The notes below the pieces were generated by a model, which saw only the letters and a list, made by a program, of their open reading frames with translations, searched no databases and was not told where the DNA came from. Made by a program: the position numbers and the translations under genes. From positions 7,473,001 through 7,537,000 of the forward strand of contig NC_019678.1 in the NCBI RefSeq assembly GCF_000316665.1: DNA of 64,000 nt, read 5' to 3'. The DNA is from Rivularia sp. PCC 7116. Its GTDB lineage: Bacteria; Cyanobacteriota; Cyanobacteriia; Cyanobacteriales; Nostocaceae. Positions 18,901 through 27,519 of the stretch are shown piece after piece (positions within the stretch are counted from its first letter, which is position 1; each line of letters begins with the position of its first letter).

Positions 18901-19611
18901 CTACTTAATTGCCAAGAAACCTTCAAAACACAAATGCTTAAACACCGTCATAATATCAACAAAGCCTGCACGTTTCATCAGGTCAATATTTCCTTGGGTA
19001 GAAAAGGGCTCGAGTACACCTTTTAAACTGCGACTTTTGTTAACAATTTCTTGCTCGGTAAATCCCTGCTGTAATTTGAAGTCAATATAGAGCGATGACA
19101 TCATATCTTGAAAGCGAGCGTCGGGTGCTCTGACTTTTTCAAACAGAAGAAAACCACCTCCCCAGCTCAAACTATTGTAGATTTTATCGAATAGTAGCTG
19201 TCTAACTGCGGGTCGTACAAACTGGATAGTATAGTAAGCAATAATCAAATCGGCTGAATCGAACTCCGTTTGCAGAATATCAGCTTCGCGAATTTCAACT
19301 TTCGGATAATTCGAGGTTTTTTCCTTCGCAGCTTCAACCATTGCTGACTCAATTTCTATACCCACAATATGAACATCGCGATCGGTATTAGCTTCGGCTA
19401 ACTTACGCGTAAGTTCTCCCGTCGAGCAGCCTAATTCGTAAACTGTTGAACTTTGTCTAAGGAAAAAGTCGGACAGCGCTACAACTATTTCATGACCTTG
19501 TTGATATTGCGGAACCGAACGACCTACGTGTTGGTCAAAAGTTTGCGGCACGCTACCACCAAAAGACCATCGCGCATTTACAACTGATATAGTATCACCA
19601 ACATCAGGCAT
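18901..19611 (-). CDS. CmoA-like class I methyltransferase / carboxy-SAM synthase homologue
   Basis: This 236-residue protein aligns well by eye with E. coli CmoA, which makes carboxy-S-adenosylmethionine from SAM and prephenate for tRNA wobble uridine modification. Shared features are FDQHVGRSVPQY near residues 24-35, VYELGCSTGELTRKL near 57-71, YYTIQFVRPAVRQLLFDKIY near 125-144 and FSTQGNIDLMKRAGF near 205-219. There is no CmoB gene in view. It could act as an ordinary methyltransferase together with the neighbouring FkbM protein. The aroH product prephenate would be its co-substrate if it really is CmoA. Confidence 0.75.
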   Translation of the reverse strand: MPDVGDTISVVNARWSFGGSVPQTFDQHVGRSVPQYQQGHEIVVALSDFFLRQSSTVYELGCSTGELTRKLAEANTDRDVHIVGIEIESAMVEAAKEKTSNYPKVEIREADILQTEFDSADLIIAYYTIQFVRPAVRQLLFDKIYNSLSWGGGFLLFEKVRAPDARFQDMMSSLYIDFKLQQGFTEQEIVNKSRSLKGVLEPFSTQGNIDLMKRAGFVDIMTVFKHLCFEGFLAIK

Positions 19612-19753
19612 TTCTTTAGATAAAAAATATTATTATGACTACTATTTATTACGTTATTTTCTCTTCGTCATCTTGCTAGGGGAGGATTCAAAGCTAATAA
19701 TTAGCTTATTAGATAGAGATGAAATATAAAGTTAGTTGAGATATAAAAAAACA

Positions 19754-19873
19754 ACTAGTATTACATTTCATTAATTCTGAAGGGTGTACGGAAAACATAA
19801 AAAATTATTCTTCCCCCTCTACCCCTTCTACCCCCTCTCCCCCTCGTCATATTTAATGACAACGAATACTAGT
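19754..19873 (+). repeat. Inverted-end repeat, ACTAGTATT family, copy 1
   Basis: The 120-bp unit starts ACTAGTATT and ends AATACTAGT, perfect 9-bp inverted ends. The left half (CATTTCATTAATTCTGAAGGGTG, then AAAAATTATTCTTCC) recurs inverted at 30033-30162. A pyrimidine-rich CCCCTCTACC tract fills the right half. No protein is encoded. Confidence 0.75.
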
Positions 19874-20002
19874 TAAAGTATTTAAACTTCGTACTTGTAT
19901 ACTTTATTGCTGATGTGAAAACCTTACATTAAATTTCTGGTTTGCTATAACAGATTGGGAAATCAAACCTAATTATTGGCATAACCTTTAATCCAAATAA
20001 CA

Positions 20003-20911
20003 ATGAAACTCTCTGCTGTTGGCATTGCTTTATTAGCAACCTTATTTTTATATCAGGGTTGCTCATCTACTACGAAAACTGAAGATAAATCTGAGAATCA
20101 ACAAGCTCGGGTGGAATCGTTACCAGAATCCAATCCGACAAATTCCAGTAAGCAAAAACCCGAAGAAAATAAACAAATATCGTCATCTGTATCTCAACCT
20201 GAAAAGAAATCTACAGCTACCCAAGGTAAATTAACTGTTCCTACGAAAATTACACCTAATAAACCCGTTCCCGTAAAAGTTCAGGTTCCAGCTTCTGTTG
20301 CAAAAGCTAATACAACTAACGCTTCCCAGCCAAAGCAAATGCACATGATTGTAGTGAGTAATGACTTAAGATTCTTTGATTTAGTTCAAGCTAACTATAA
20401 AACTAGTGAAAATATCGAAGTGAAGCCTAAATTTCCTGCTCCCGGAGAATATACAGTTTTTAGCGACTACAATCCCCTAGGTGAAAAAGAACAGGTTTCT
20501 ATAGAAAGAATTTCTGTTCCTGGTGAAGTACCCTTTCCTACAGAATTAGAGAGCTTTAGCAAAACTAAAACATTTGCCGATACGAAAATAGATTTAAATT
20601 TATCTCAACCTAATATCAAAGCCGGTAAAAAAGTCACTTTAAAATTTGATTTGAAGCAAGCAAGCAATAACAAACCAATAAAAGACTTAAAACCGTATTT
20701 AGGTCAAAAAGCAAATCTAGTAGTCATTAAAAGTTCTTCTTCCCTAGGAGAAAATGACTACATTGATACTGAAACTATCCAGAAATCGCCAAACAACCAA
20801 CTACACTTTACAACTAAATTTCCTCAACCGGGAAGCTACAAAATTTGGCTGCAATTCAATCGCAATGGAAAAGTTAAAACTGCTGATTTTTGGGTAACGG
20901 TTAACAGTTAA
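20003..20911 (+). CDS. Putative lipoprotein with two beta-type repeats
   Basis: This 302-residue protein has a lipoprotein signal peptide: a hydrophobic stretch followed by LYQGC with the lipid-bearing Cys at residue 20. A Ser/Lys/Glu-rich linker runs to about 75. Two similar beta-rich units follow, each starting with a LTVPTKITPNKPV or LNLSQPNIKAGKKV strand and ending with FPAPGEYTVFSDY or FPQPGSYKIWLQF. The MHMIVVSNDLRFFDLV segment resembles secreted proteins with YtkA/metal-associated folds, but the usual histidines (HxHP) are absent. It is probably anchored in the envelope; function unknown. Confidence 0.7.
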   Translation: MKLSAVGIALLATLFLYQGCSSTTKTEDKSENQQARVESLPESNPTNSSKQKPEENKQISSSVSQPEKKSTATQGKLTVPTKITPNKPVPVKVQVPASVAKANTTNASQPKQMHMIVVSNDLRFFDLVQANYKTSENIEVKPKFPAPGEYTVFSDYNPLGEKEQVSIERISVPGEVPFPTELESFSKTKTFADTKIDLNLSQPNIKAGKKVTLKFDLKQASNNKPIKDLKPYLGQKANLVVIKSSSSLGENDYIDTETIQKSPNNQLHFTTKFPQPGSYKIWLQFNRNGKVKTADFWVTVNS

Positions 20912-21009
20912 CAGTGAACAGTGAGCAGTTACCAATAACCAGTTTTGTATTTTTAACTCTTAACCCCTAATTCCTAATTCCTAATTCCTAACTCATAACT
21001 CCTAACTTT
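20904..21009. repeat. STRR heptamers between convergent genes
   Basis: Tandem AACAGTG-type units, then CCTAATT and CCTAACT heptamers, occupy the whole gap between the lipoprotein gene and the convergent dehydrogenase gene. Confidence 0.75.
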
Positions 21010-21963
21010 TCATTTCTTCTTGACACCGCTTGTCTTTAAAACATCGCTCATTGTGTGGCAGTGATTTGGTAAATTGAAAGTTTTGGGATTAGTTATTTTT
21101 TCATAGCTAAAATGGCGATATTTCATACAGAATCTATCCCATGCAGCCATCTGAATATTGAAAGTCTTGATGATTACATCTGCTAGAGATGAAGATAAAG
21201 GAATTCTGAAATAAATCTTTGTATCCAAATATCTACAAATTTCTTCTATTGCTTGGTTTGCTGTAATTTTTTCTTGTCCTAAAACGTACTTTCTTGGCTC
21301 TTTCTCTTTAGGAGGATTATCAATCAGGTGCTTGACTACGGTAGCAATATCTTTGGCATGAATGAAGTGAAAGCTACCATCTGCTTTCAAAAAGCGAATC
21401 AAGTTAACATATTTTGTGACTTCAGGAATACCCGAAGTTATCTGAGATGATGGCTTATTTTCATCACCACCCACAACTAATGTAGGAAAAACTTTAGTAA
21501 TTTTGGATTCGATAGCTAGTTTAGAAAATTTTCTTAAGCAATCGAATTTCGAGCGAATGTAATCTGTACCTAATTCTCCTGCTTCCTTCAGAGGTTGATT
21601 TTTACTGTCTAAAACGCTTGCTGTAGAGAAATATATCACCTGTTCGCATTTTTGGGCATCTAACAGGTTGAGTAATTCAATTGTCTTGGCTACATTAATG
21701 TCAAAAGTTCCCGTACCACCCCAAGCAGTTGCTGTTAACACAGCTACATCTATAGTTTCAAGTAATTCAGCTAAATCCCCTACTTTTTGCATATCTCCCT
21801 GCACAACATGGACACCAGGGCGTGCTGAGGTATCGATCTGCAATTTGTCTGGATTTCTTACTAACAAATACAGTTCGTGCTGGGTTTCTTGTATTAATGA
21901 TTCGCTGATGTAATGACCTATACAGCCGCTTGCACCAGTAACTAAAATCCGCTTCTGGCTCAT
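21010..21963 (-). CDS. NAD(P)-dependent epimerase/dehydratase family protein
   Basis: This 317-residue protein is an extended (atypical) short-chain dehydrogenase. The nucleotide-binding GASGCIG loop is at residues 10-16, an acidic GD in VVQGDM near residue 57 and YFSTASVLD near 110-118 follow. The catalytic Tyr-Lys pair may be in DYIRSKFDCL near residue 134. Proteins of this type act on nucleotide sugars, flavonoid-like or lipid substrates. It is monocistronic and gives no pathway clue. Confidence 0.8.
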   Translation of the reverse strand: MSQKRILVTGASGCIGHYISESLIQETQHELYLLVRNPDKLQIDTSARPGVHVVQGDMQKVGDLAELLETIDVAVLTATAWGGTGTFDINVAKTIELLNLLDAQKCEQVIYFSTASVLDSKNQPLKEAGELGTDYIRSKFDCLRKFSKLAIESKITKVFPTLVVGGDENKPSSQITSGIPEVTKYVNLIRFLKADGSFHFIHAKDIATVVKHLIDNPPKEKEPRKYVLGQEKITANQAIEEICRYLDTKIYFRIPLSSSLADVIIKTFNIQMAAWDRFCMKYRHFSYEKITNPKTFNLPNHCHTMSDVLKTSGVKKK

Positions 21964-22205
21964 AGAATTATTCTAAGTTTTTGTTGTTAGATGATTGTAA
22001 TTATTTTTAACTTTTATACTCACAACTAACAACTACAACCAGATACCAAAAGTGTCGGGATAAAAAAGATATGGCACAAGAGGGGACAAGGGGACAACGA
22101 GAAAATAAAAAGTTAGGAGTTAACAGTTAGAATTTTTTATTCTACCTCCTCTTTCCCCTCTACCTTCTCTACCCCCTCTTCCCCTTTGAATCGATACCCA
22201 ATGCC

Positions 22206-23285
22206 CTACTTGCTTGCAGCAGTTAGCATTTCACTTTTTGCCGTGTTCAATTGCTTAGCAGTCTCAAAGAAGAATGCAACATTTTCTTCTGGTGTAGTGG
22301 GTAAAACACCGTGTCCAAGGTTAAGAATATGTCCCCAATTTCCGGCTTTGCTAACGGTGTCGTGAATGCGATCGCGAATAAATTCTTTGGAACCGAAAAG
22401 TACTCCGGGATCGAGATTTCCCTGCACTTTCATTTCTTTGCCCAATCTCCGACGCGCATCTGCCATATCAACCGTCCAGTCTACGTTGATTATGTCAGCA
22501 CCGGATTGGCTCATTCTTTCTAGTAAACCTGCACTTCCACTAACTAAAAGAATCAATGGTGTATCTGGATGAGTTTGCTTTACTTGCTCAAATACTCTTT
22601 TTTGATATGGTAAAGCAAAGGTTTCGTAATCTTGAGGACTTAGTTGACCTGCCCAAGAATCAAACATCTGTACTACTTGAGCGCCGCAGTCAATTTGATA
22701 GCGGACGTATGTAGCGATTGAATCCGAAAGTTTAGCTAGGAGCTGATGTAATATGGCTGGTTCGGAGAAAGCCATATTCTTAATAATAGAATAGGTTTTA
22801 GAACCTTTTCCTTCTACTGCATAAGCGGCTAAAGTCCACGGGGCACCAACAAAACCTAGTACAGTTGATTTATTTCCTACTTCTTCTCGCAACGCTTGCA
22901 AAATAGTTTTTATAAATGGCAAGGATTCTTCTGGTTGCAAGGAATATAGGTTATCAACTTGCTTTTGAGTACGAATAGGATTTTCAATAACGGGACCTTT
23001 TCCTTCAGCGACATCCATATCAATACCGATACCTGGCAAAGGAGTAACGATATCGGAAAACAGAATTACGCCATCGGGTTGAAAAGCTTTCCAAGGTTGT
23101 AGGGAAACTTCAATTGCCACTTCGGGAATTTCCGAGCGCTGGCGAAAGGAAGGATATTTTTCCCTTAAGTCCCGATAAGCTTTCATATATCGTCCCGCTT
23201 GTCGCATCATCCATACAGGGGGACGGTTTACGATTTCACCGCGAGCTGCTCGAAGCAAGTGAGGCGTGCCTGAAGTTACACCCAT
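22206..23285 (-). CDS. hemE: Uroporphyrinogen decarboxylase
   Basis: This 359-residue enzyme removes four carboxyl groups from uroporphyrinogen III to give coproporphyrinogen III, feeding haem, chlorophyll and bilin synthesis. Signature segments are [13 protein letters not shown] near residues 22-34, [12 protein letters not shown] near 74-85, [12 protein letters not shown] near 143-154, [10 protein letters not shown] near 209-218 and the final [11 protein letters not shown] near 321-331. Length is typical. C-rich low-complexity sequence lies downstream. Identification is secure. Confidence 0.98.
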   Translation of the reverse strand: MGVTSGTPHLLRAARGEIVNRPPVWMMRQAGRYMKAYRDLREKYPSFRQRSEIPEVAIEVSLQPWKAFQPDGVILFSDIVTPLPGIGIDMDVAEGKGPVIENPIRTQKQVDNLYSLQPEESLPFIKTILQALREEVGNKSTVLGFVGAPWTLAAYAVEGKGSKTYSIIKNMAFSEPAILHQLLAKLSDSIATYVRYQIDCGAQVVQMFDSWAGQLSPQDYETFALPYQKRVFEQVKQTHPDTPLILLVSGSAGLLERMSQSGADIINVDWTVDMADARRRLGKEMKVQGNLDPGVLFGSKEFIRDRIHDTVSKAGNWGHILNLGHGVLPTTPEENVAFFFETAKQLNTAKSEMLTAASK

Positions 23286-23874
23286 ATATTAATTCATCCT
23301 AAAATAACTAGTTTATTTAACCTATGATTTATCAGATTATCATTCTTTGATTGTCGTTTTTCGGACTTTTTGTTGCAAAATATTAAGTTGTCAAGCATAT
23401 GTTTTACAATTCCGATAATTTGTTTTCAAAGTCAGTTCTTAGAAGGCTTTAAAACTAAAGATTCTTTGATTATTTTTACCCTAACGAGATAATATTTTCG
23501 CAGAATCACCCACTCATTAACAGGTCTTACAGTTATTAACTTGATTTAAATCATGATAATTTATGTAAACTATTATAATTAACTTTTCATTTTCTTGGTA
23601 AGTATCTTAAATCAGTAATTTATGATTTCTGTAGATAATATTTGAGGTTTTTCAATTATCTACTCAAATAAGAATTTGTGCTTATCCGCAGAGTTCTTCG
23701 TTATTGAAAAGACTCTTGTTTTTAATATTTCTTAAAAATTGCAATTTAATTATATTGAACAAATATTCCGTCGTACATTCCTCGTCCATATGAAATATGG
23801 GCGGGGTAGTTCATTAGTTCTTTTATCAATGTTTTGAAGTTAAAGTTTTTCTCTCGTTTCTGTAAACATGTATC

Positions 23875-23997
23875 AGGACTTACGCATGTGTCACAATACC
23901 CGGTTGGTGCGTGACACTGAAAACATTGTTACTACGTTCAACATTGGTCAAAGTGTCACAGCACCCTACAGAAAAATGTGCCGGTTGCGTAAGTCCT
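23875..23997 (+). mobile_element. 123-bp MITE-like element, family B, copy 1
   Basis: The element has perfect 12-bp inverted ends, AGGACTTACGCA and TGCGTAAGTCCT. ATGTAT occurs on both sides (one base off on the left), a possible target duplication. The interior contains GTGTCACAATACC and GGTGCGTGACAC. An inverted, right-truncated copy is at 58115-58224. Confidence 0.82.
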
Positions 23998-24015
23998 ATG
24001 TATATTAAACCCGAC

Positions 24016-24230
24016 ATCTTGCACCATTGTCGTTAAGCCCGAATACGCCCCTTGTAAGCCGGAGGCTTTCTAGCCCGCACGCGACCTGGGAACGCAGAGA
24101 AATCAATTGATGCGGCTCATATACAAAGTACCTTAAAACGCACTCAAAGCATTGTCCAGCCGTCTTTAGACGACTTAGTATATTAGCCAGGGAATTCATT
24201 CCAAGGCAGTTGTTGAGAATGATGCAAGAT
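24016..24230 (+). mobile_element. 215-bp inverted-repeat element with internal hairpins
   Basis: The ends ATCTTGCACCATTGTC and GAGAATGATGCAAGAT are inverted over 16 bp with a few mismatches. Inside are GTCTTTAGACGAC and GCCAGGGAATTCATTCC, hairpin modules also seen in the element at 26265-26378. It is nearly back to back with the preceding element. No protein-coding content is recognisable. Confidence 0.65.
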
Positions 24231-24417
24231 TTAATTTAAACCTGATTTGACAAAGTAAAGAATATATGTTAGCAAAGTTATAAATAAATTTAATCAAAAA
24301 CCGTTTTTCCCTAATTTCTGGAAAAACCACATTTTAATTATTAGAGACGCGGCTGCTGAACCTATGTCTCGTTAATACCTTCACAACAACAGGTCTAAAA
24401 AAAGACTTAGATAATTC

Positions 24418-25866
24418 ATGCAGCCAAAAAATTTAAAGCGTCTCTTGCGTGCTTTGTCGCGGCAAGGTTTGGATGTAACTTACAATAATTCAACTTATTC
24501 GGTGCGGTTGAGTAATAAAACCAATGCACCTGTAGCACAAGTTTTATTACCTGAAAATTTTCCTGTAGAAGCAAAAGCCCTTAAGCAGTTAGCAAATCTT
24601 GCTAGTGTTCGTCATCCTGCTGGTGGTTATGTTTGCAAATGTCATGCTACACCGGATTTTCATCCAGGTGATGCTGGGATTGCTATCGGTTCGGTGGTAC
24701 AAACTGAAAACATGGTGATTCCTGCCGCTACCGGTTCGGATATCAACTGTGGAATGCGCTTACATGTAGCTGATTTAACTATTGATGAGTTTTTAGCAAA
24801 GCGCAATCAATTTGTAGAGTTGATGAAAGGGGATTACTTTTTCGGTACTCGCGATGTCACCATGTCAGGGTTAGCAATGCAGGCTTTATTTGAGTATGGG
24901 GTTCCCGGTTGGTTGGATGTAATGCTAGATTCACCTTCGGGAAGTGTGACAAAATCTAATTTAGAACAGCTCGCAGCAGAAACTGACAATATTTTCTTGG
25001 GTGGTTCGATGGATGGCAATTGGCAGCTTGCACCTGACGAACTCGTACCCGATGAAGAATTAGTACGTGATGGTGGACTCGCTACTATCGGCGGTGGGAA
25101 CCATTTTGTAGAAGTTCAGCGCGTCGATAAAGTAATCAATTCAGCTTTAGCTTACGCTTGGGGAATCAAAGAAGGGCAAATTGCTTTTATGATTCACTCC
25201 GGCTCCCGTCATGTCGGAAAATATATTGGCGGAATGTGGCGAGATAAGGCTGTTTCGGCTTGGGAAGCGGGGGTGAAATATCCAGACTCTAAAATATTTC
25301 CGCTTTCACTAAATTCTCATCCCGAACTAGTTGCAGGTTATTTACAAGCTGAAGCAACTGCTGCAAACTACGGTTTTATGAATCGTTTGTTGTTAGCCGA
25401 ATTACTGCGTTTGCGTTTGCGGGAAGTTTATGGAGATGTGGAAGCACCGTTAGTTTACGATTTGCCTCACAACATTACATTACCCGTTGAATCCAAAATC
25501 TCTAGGTGGATAACTCGTAAAGGTGCTTGTCCAGCGAATTTGGGGCAACCTGTAATTATTCCCGGTTCGATGGGTGCTTATTCTTACTTATGTGTAGGAA
25601 AAGGTAATCATAAATTTGCAAATTCTGCTTCTCATGGAGCGGGTAGATTGCGTAGTCGTTTTGAACTCAGTCGTGGAGGAGCAAGAGAAACTGAGGAAGA
25701 ATTGGGGTTAACAGGAGTTGACTGTATTACTTTACGAGAAGAAAGACGAATTGAAGAAGCACCCGCAGCTTATAAACCAATTGATTCGGTAATTGATGTG
25801 CAGTTGAAAGCCGGAATTGTTGATGTTGTTGCTAGGTTGAGTCCGATTTTGACTTTTAAAGCTTAG
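24418..25866 (+). CDS. rtcB: RtcB-family RNA ligase
   Basis: This 482-residue protein belongs to RtcB, the GTP- and Mn-dependent ligase that joins 2',3'-cyclic phosphate or 3'-phosphate ends to 5'-OH RNA ends. The metal and catalytic positions are kept: GSDINCG with Asp108 and Cys111, GGGNHFVE near 229-236, IHSGSRHVG near 259-267, PHNITLPVE near 354-362 and the guanylated-His motif SHGAGR near 404-409. It would act in tRNA or RNA repair in the cytoplasm. No RtcA or archease gene is adjacent; a broken NACHT gene follows 99 bp later. Confidence 0.94.
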   Translation: MQPKNLKRLLRALSRQGLDVTYNNSTYSVRLSNKTNAPVAQVLLPENFPVEAKALKQLANLASVRHPAGGYVCKCHATPDFHPGDAGIAIGSVVQTENMVIPAATGSDINCGMRLHVADLTIDEFLAKRNQFVELMKGDYFFGTRDVTMSGLAMQALFEYGVPGWLDVMLDSPSGSVTKSNLEQLAAETDNIFLGGSMDGNWQLAPDELVPDEELVRDGGLATIGGGNHFVEVQRVDKVINSALAYAWGIKEGQIAFMIHSGSRHVGKYIGGMWRDKAVSAWEAGVKYPDSKIFPLSLNSHPELVAGYLQAEATAANYGFMNRLLLAELLRLRLREVYGDVEAPLVYDLPHNITLPVESKISRWITRKGACPANLGQPVIIPGSMGAYSYLCVGKGNHKFANSASHGAGRLRSRFELSRGGARETEEELGLTGVDCITLREERRIEEAPAAYKPIDSVIDVQLKAGIVDVVARLSPILTFKA

Positions 25867-25965
25867 GGATTCTTCTGAGTTGCAATAAGCTCGCTATAAT
25901 ACCCGTAATCTTGTTTCATAGTAGTGCTTCAGCGCTAATCCCCACACAACAGCTAACTAGTAAAA

Positions 25966-26439
25966 GTGGTTAACTTCAATCCCTATCTAAAATCAATCCG
26001 CGAAACCTACGCTCAATGGTGGGATTATTACACCATTACTGATGTTGTGGGGAAGAAACGGGATGAGGAAAAAAATCTTCCTCCCCTCCTTAATAATTTG
26101 ATGGTAGAGAAGGTTAAACAAAAGCAGGAAGAAGAAACCGAAAGATTAACAGTTTTAGAAGGTTTGCTTAAATACGCGAATGACCACGTATTATTAATAG
26201 GTCGTCCTGGTAGTGGTAAATCCACAGCATTATTGCGGTTATTGTTGGAATCAGCGCAAAATCACCTGGAAATTAATTTCCAGGCTAAAAGCGAAAGTCG
26301 TCTCAAGACGACTGAATCTCCTACAAATAGTTAGTTTCAACTGACTTCGGCTATGAGCCAGGGAATTGATTCCCTGGCGGATTCGCGAGAAAACAAGAAA
26401 ATCCCCATCCTCATCGAACTAAGCAACAAAACAAGTTAA
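25966..26439 (+). pseudogene. Truncated NACHT-type NTPase gene interrupted by a repeat
   Basis: From GTG 25966 the frame encodes about 100 residues typical of cyanobacterial NACHT NTPases: an N-terminal SIRETYAQWWDYY segment, then LLKYANDHVLLIGRPGSGKSTALLRLL with a full Walker A. After LLLESAQNH a 114-bp palindromic element begins and introduces a stop at about 26332-26334. Beyond the element the same frame resumes with ENKKIPILIELSNKTS, the next NACHT beta strand, then ends at a stop at 26437-26439. Walker B and all C-terminal repeats are missing. The remnant overlaps the end of the convergent phosphoesterase gene. Confidence 0.8.
26265..26378 (+). mobile_element. 114-bp triple-palindrome element inside the NACHT gene
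   Basis: The element opens with a perfect 20-bp palindrome (CCTGGAAATT and its complement), has a central GTCGTCTCAAGACGAC stem and closes with GCCAGGGAATTGATTCCCTGGC. Its length is a multiple of three, so the host frame is not shifted, but an internal TAG stops translation. The middle and right modules resemble those of the element at 24016-24230. Confidence 0.7.
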
Positions 26440-27302
26440 ACTTCTTGCTCCCCACTCCCTAATCTAAATACCGTGATTTCCGGACGCGAACCAAATCTTA
26501 AATGCAGTTTGGTCGTACCTATACCTCTATTGGTATATTCAAACATTGTTCCTATTTTATAAAGTCCGGCATAATACTTTTGTCCTAAACCTGGTAGAAA
26601 GGGTGGGCTTAAAAAAGGTAAATTGATTTGTCCTGCATGGGAATGTCCCGATAATTGTAAATCAAAGCGATTTGTTAAAGCGCTGGTATCTGCAAAATCT
26701 GGTTCGTGTGCCAATAAAATCGCTGCACCTTCTGAAGGTAATTGTTGTAAAACCAAGTCTAAACGGTCTTTTCCTACCCAAACATCATCAACACCAGCGA
26801 TATTAAGTATGGAATTTCCCCGTTTTAGGGTGTAAACCTTGTTATCAAGATTTAAAACATTATTTTTTTCTAGTACTTCCGCAATTTTTGTTGCATTTGC
26901 CCAGTAATCGTGATTGCCCAATACTGCCACTATTTTATCTACAGCATTAAGTTGACCTAAAGTAGCCTCTAGTTTGGAAATAAATTTCATTTGACGACGA
27001 GTAACAAAATCTCCCGTAATCGCAATTAAATCTGGTTTTTGTTGATTTACGAGCCGGAAAATATGATTCAATTGTTGTTTTTTGCTTCGTTTGTCAATAT
27101 GAATATCGCTGATTTGCACAATCCGATAGCCATTAAATTCCGAAGCTAAATTTGGTAATTTTAATTCTACATAATTGATATCAATCCAATTAGGTTCGAT
27201 AAAATGTGCGTATAATAAAACGCAAATACCTAAAATAAAAATATTTGTTGTTAATCTTGATAGTAAAAATTTAGCTTTAAAAAGCAGCTTATGAGTTTTC
27301 AT
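26436..27302 (-). CDS. Metallophosphoesterase, YkuE-like
   Basis: This 288-residue protein has an N-terminal membrane anchor (about residues 16-36) and a calcineurin-like phosphoesterase domain. The dimetal motifs are in order: ISDIHID near 62-68, ITGDFV near 95-100, LGNHDYW near 127-133, AHEPDF near 203-208 and SGHSHAGQ near 219-226. This fits the YkuE/YaeI group, membrane-bound enzymes some of which hydrolyse UDP-diacylglucosamine-like lipids. Substrate is not determined. The gene is monocistronic and convergent with the broken NACHT gene. Confidence 0.88.
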   Translation of the reverse strand: MKTHKLLFKAKFLLSRLTTNIFILGICVLLYAHFIEPNWIDINYVELKLPNLASEFNGYRIVQISDIHIDKRSKKQQLNHIFRLVNQQKPDLIAITGDFVTRRQMKFISKLEATLGQLNAVDKIVAVLGNHDYWANATKIAEVLEKNNVLNLDNKVYTLKRGNSILNIAGVDDVWVGKDRLDLVLQQLPSEGAAILLAHEPDFADTSALTNRFDLQLSGHSHAGQINLPFLSPPFLPGLGQKYYAGLYKIGTMFEYTNRGIGTTKLHLRFGSRPEITVFRLGSGEQEV

Positions 27303-27519
27303 TCTTCAACATAAATAGTTTTTGACAATCAATTCTTTAGTTTAGAATTGCTAAGCTGTTGTGCATTTAAATTGTATATTCGGACGGGCAGGGATGCCCA
27401 TCCCACAAGAACTTGACATTTTTTGTTTATTCAATTTAAATGCGTTTTAACTTATAATTCGGAATTTTGTCCACTCATATAGTTACAATATTAGTTTGGA
27501 GCTTCAGGAGTATCCTTTT

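Larger units (their letters stand above)
23286..24417. other. Repeat-bearing intergenic region
   Basis: More than 1.1 kb separates hemE from rtcB. It contains two inverted-repeat elements, at 23875-23997 and 24016-24230, described separately. The rest is AT-rich with no credible ORF; the small minus-strand frame at 24005-24199 lies entirely inside the second element. Confidence 0.6.

Noticed and set aside
24005-24199. Minus-strand frame of 64 codons
   Set aside because: It lies almost wholly within the ATCTTGCA-ended element and is made of its hairpin modules.
24001-24240. Possible tRNA or structured RNA between hemE and rtcB
   Set aside because: No cloverleaf or T-loop consensus; the hairpins are explained by the inverted-repeat element.
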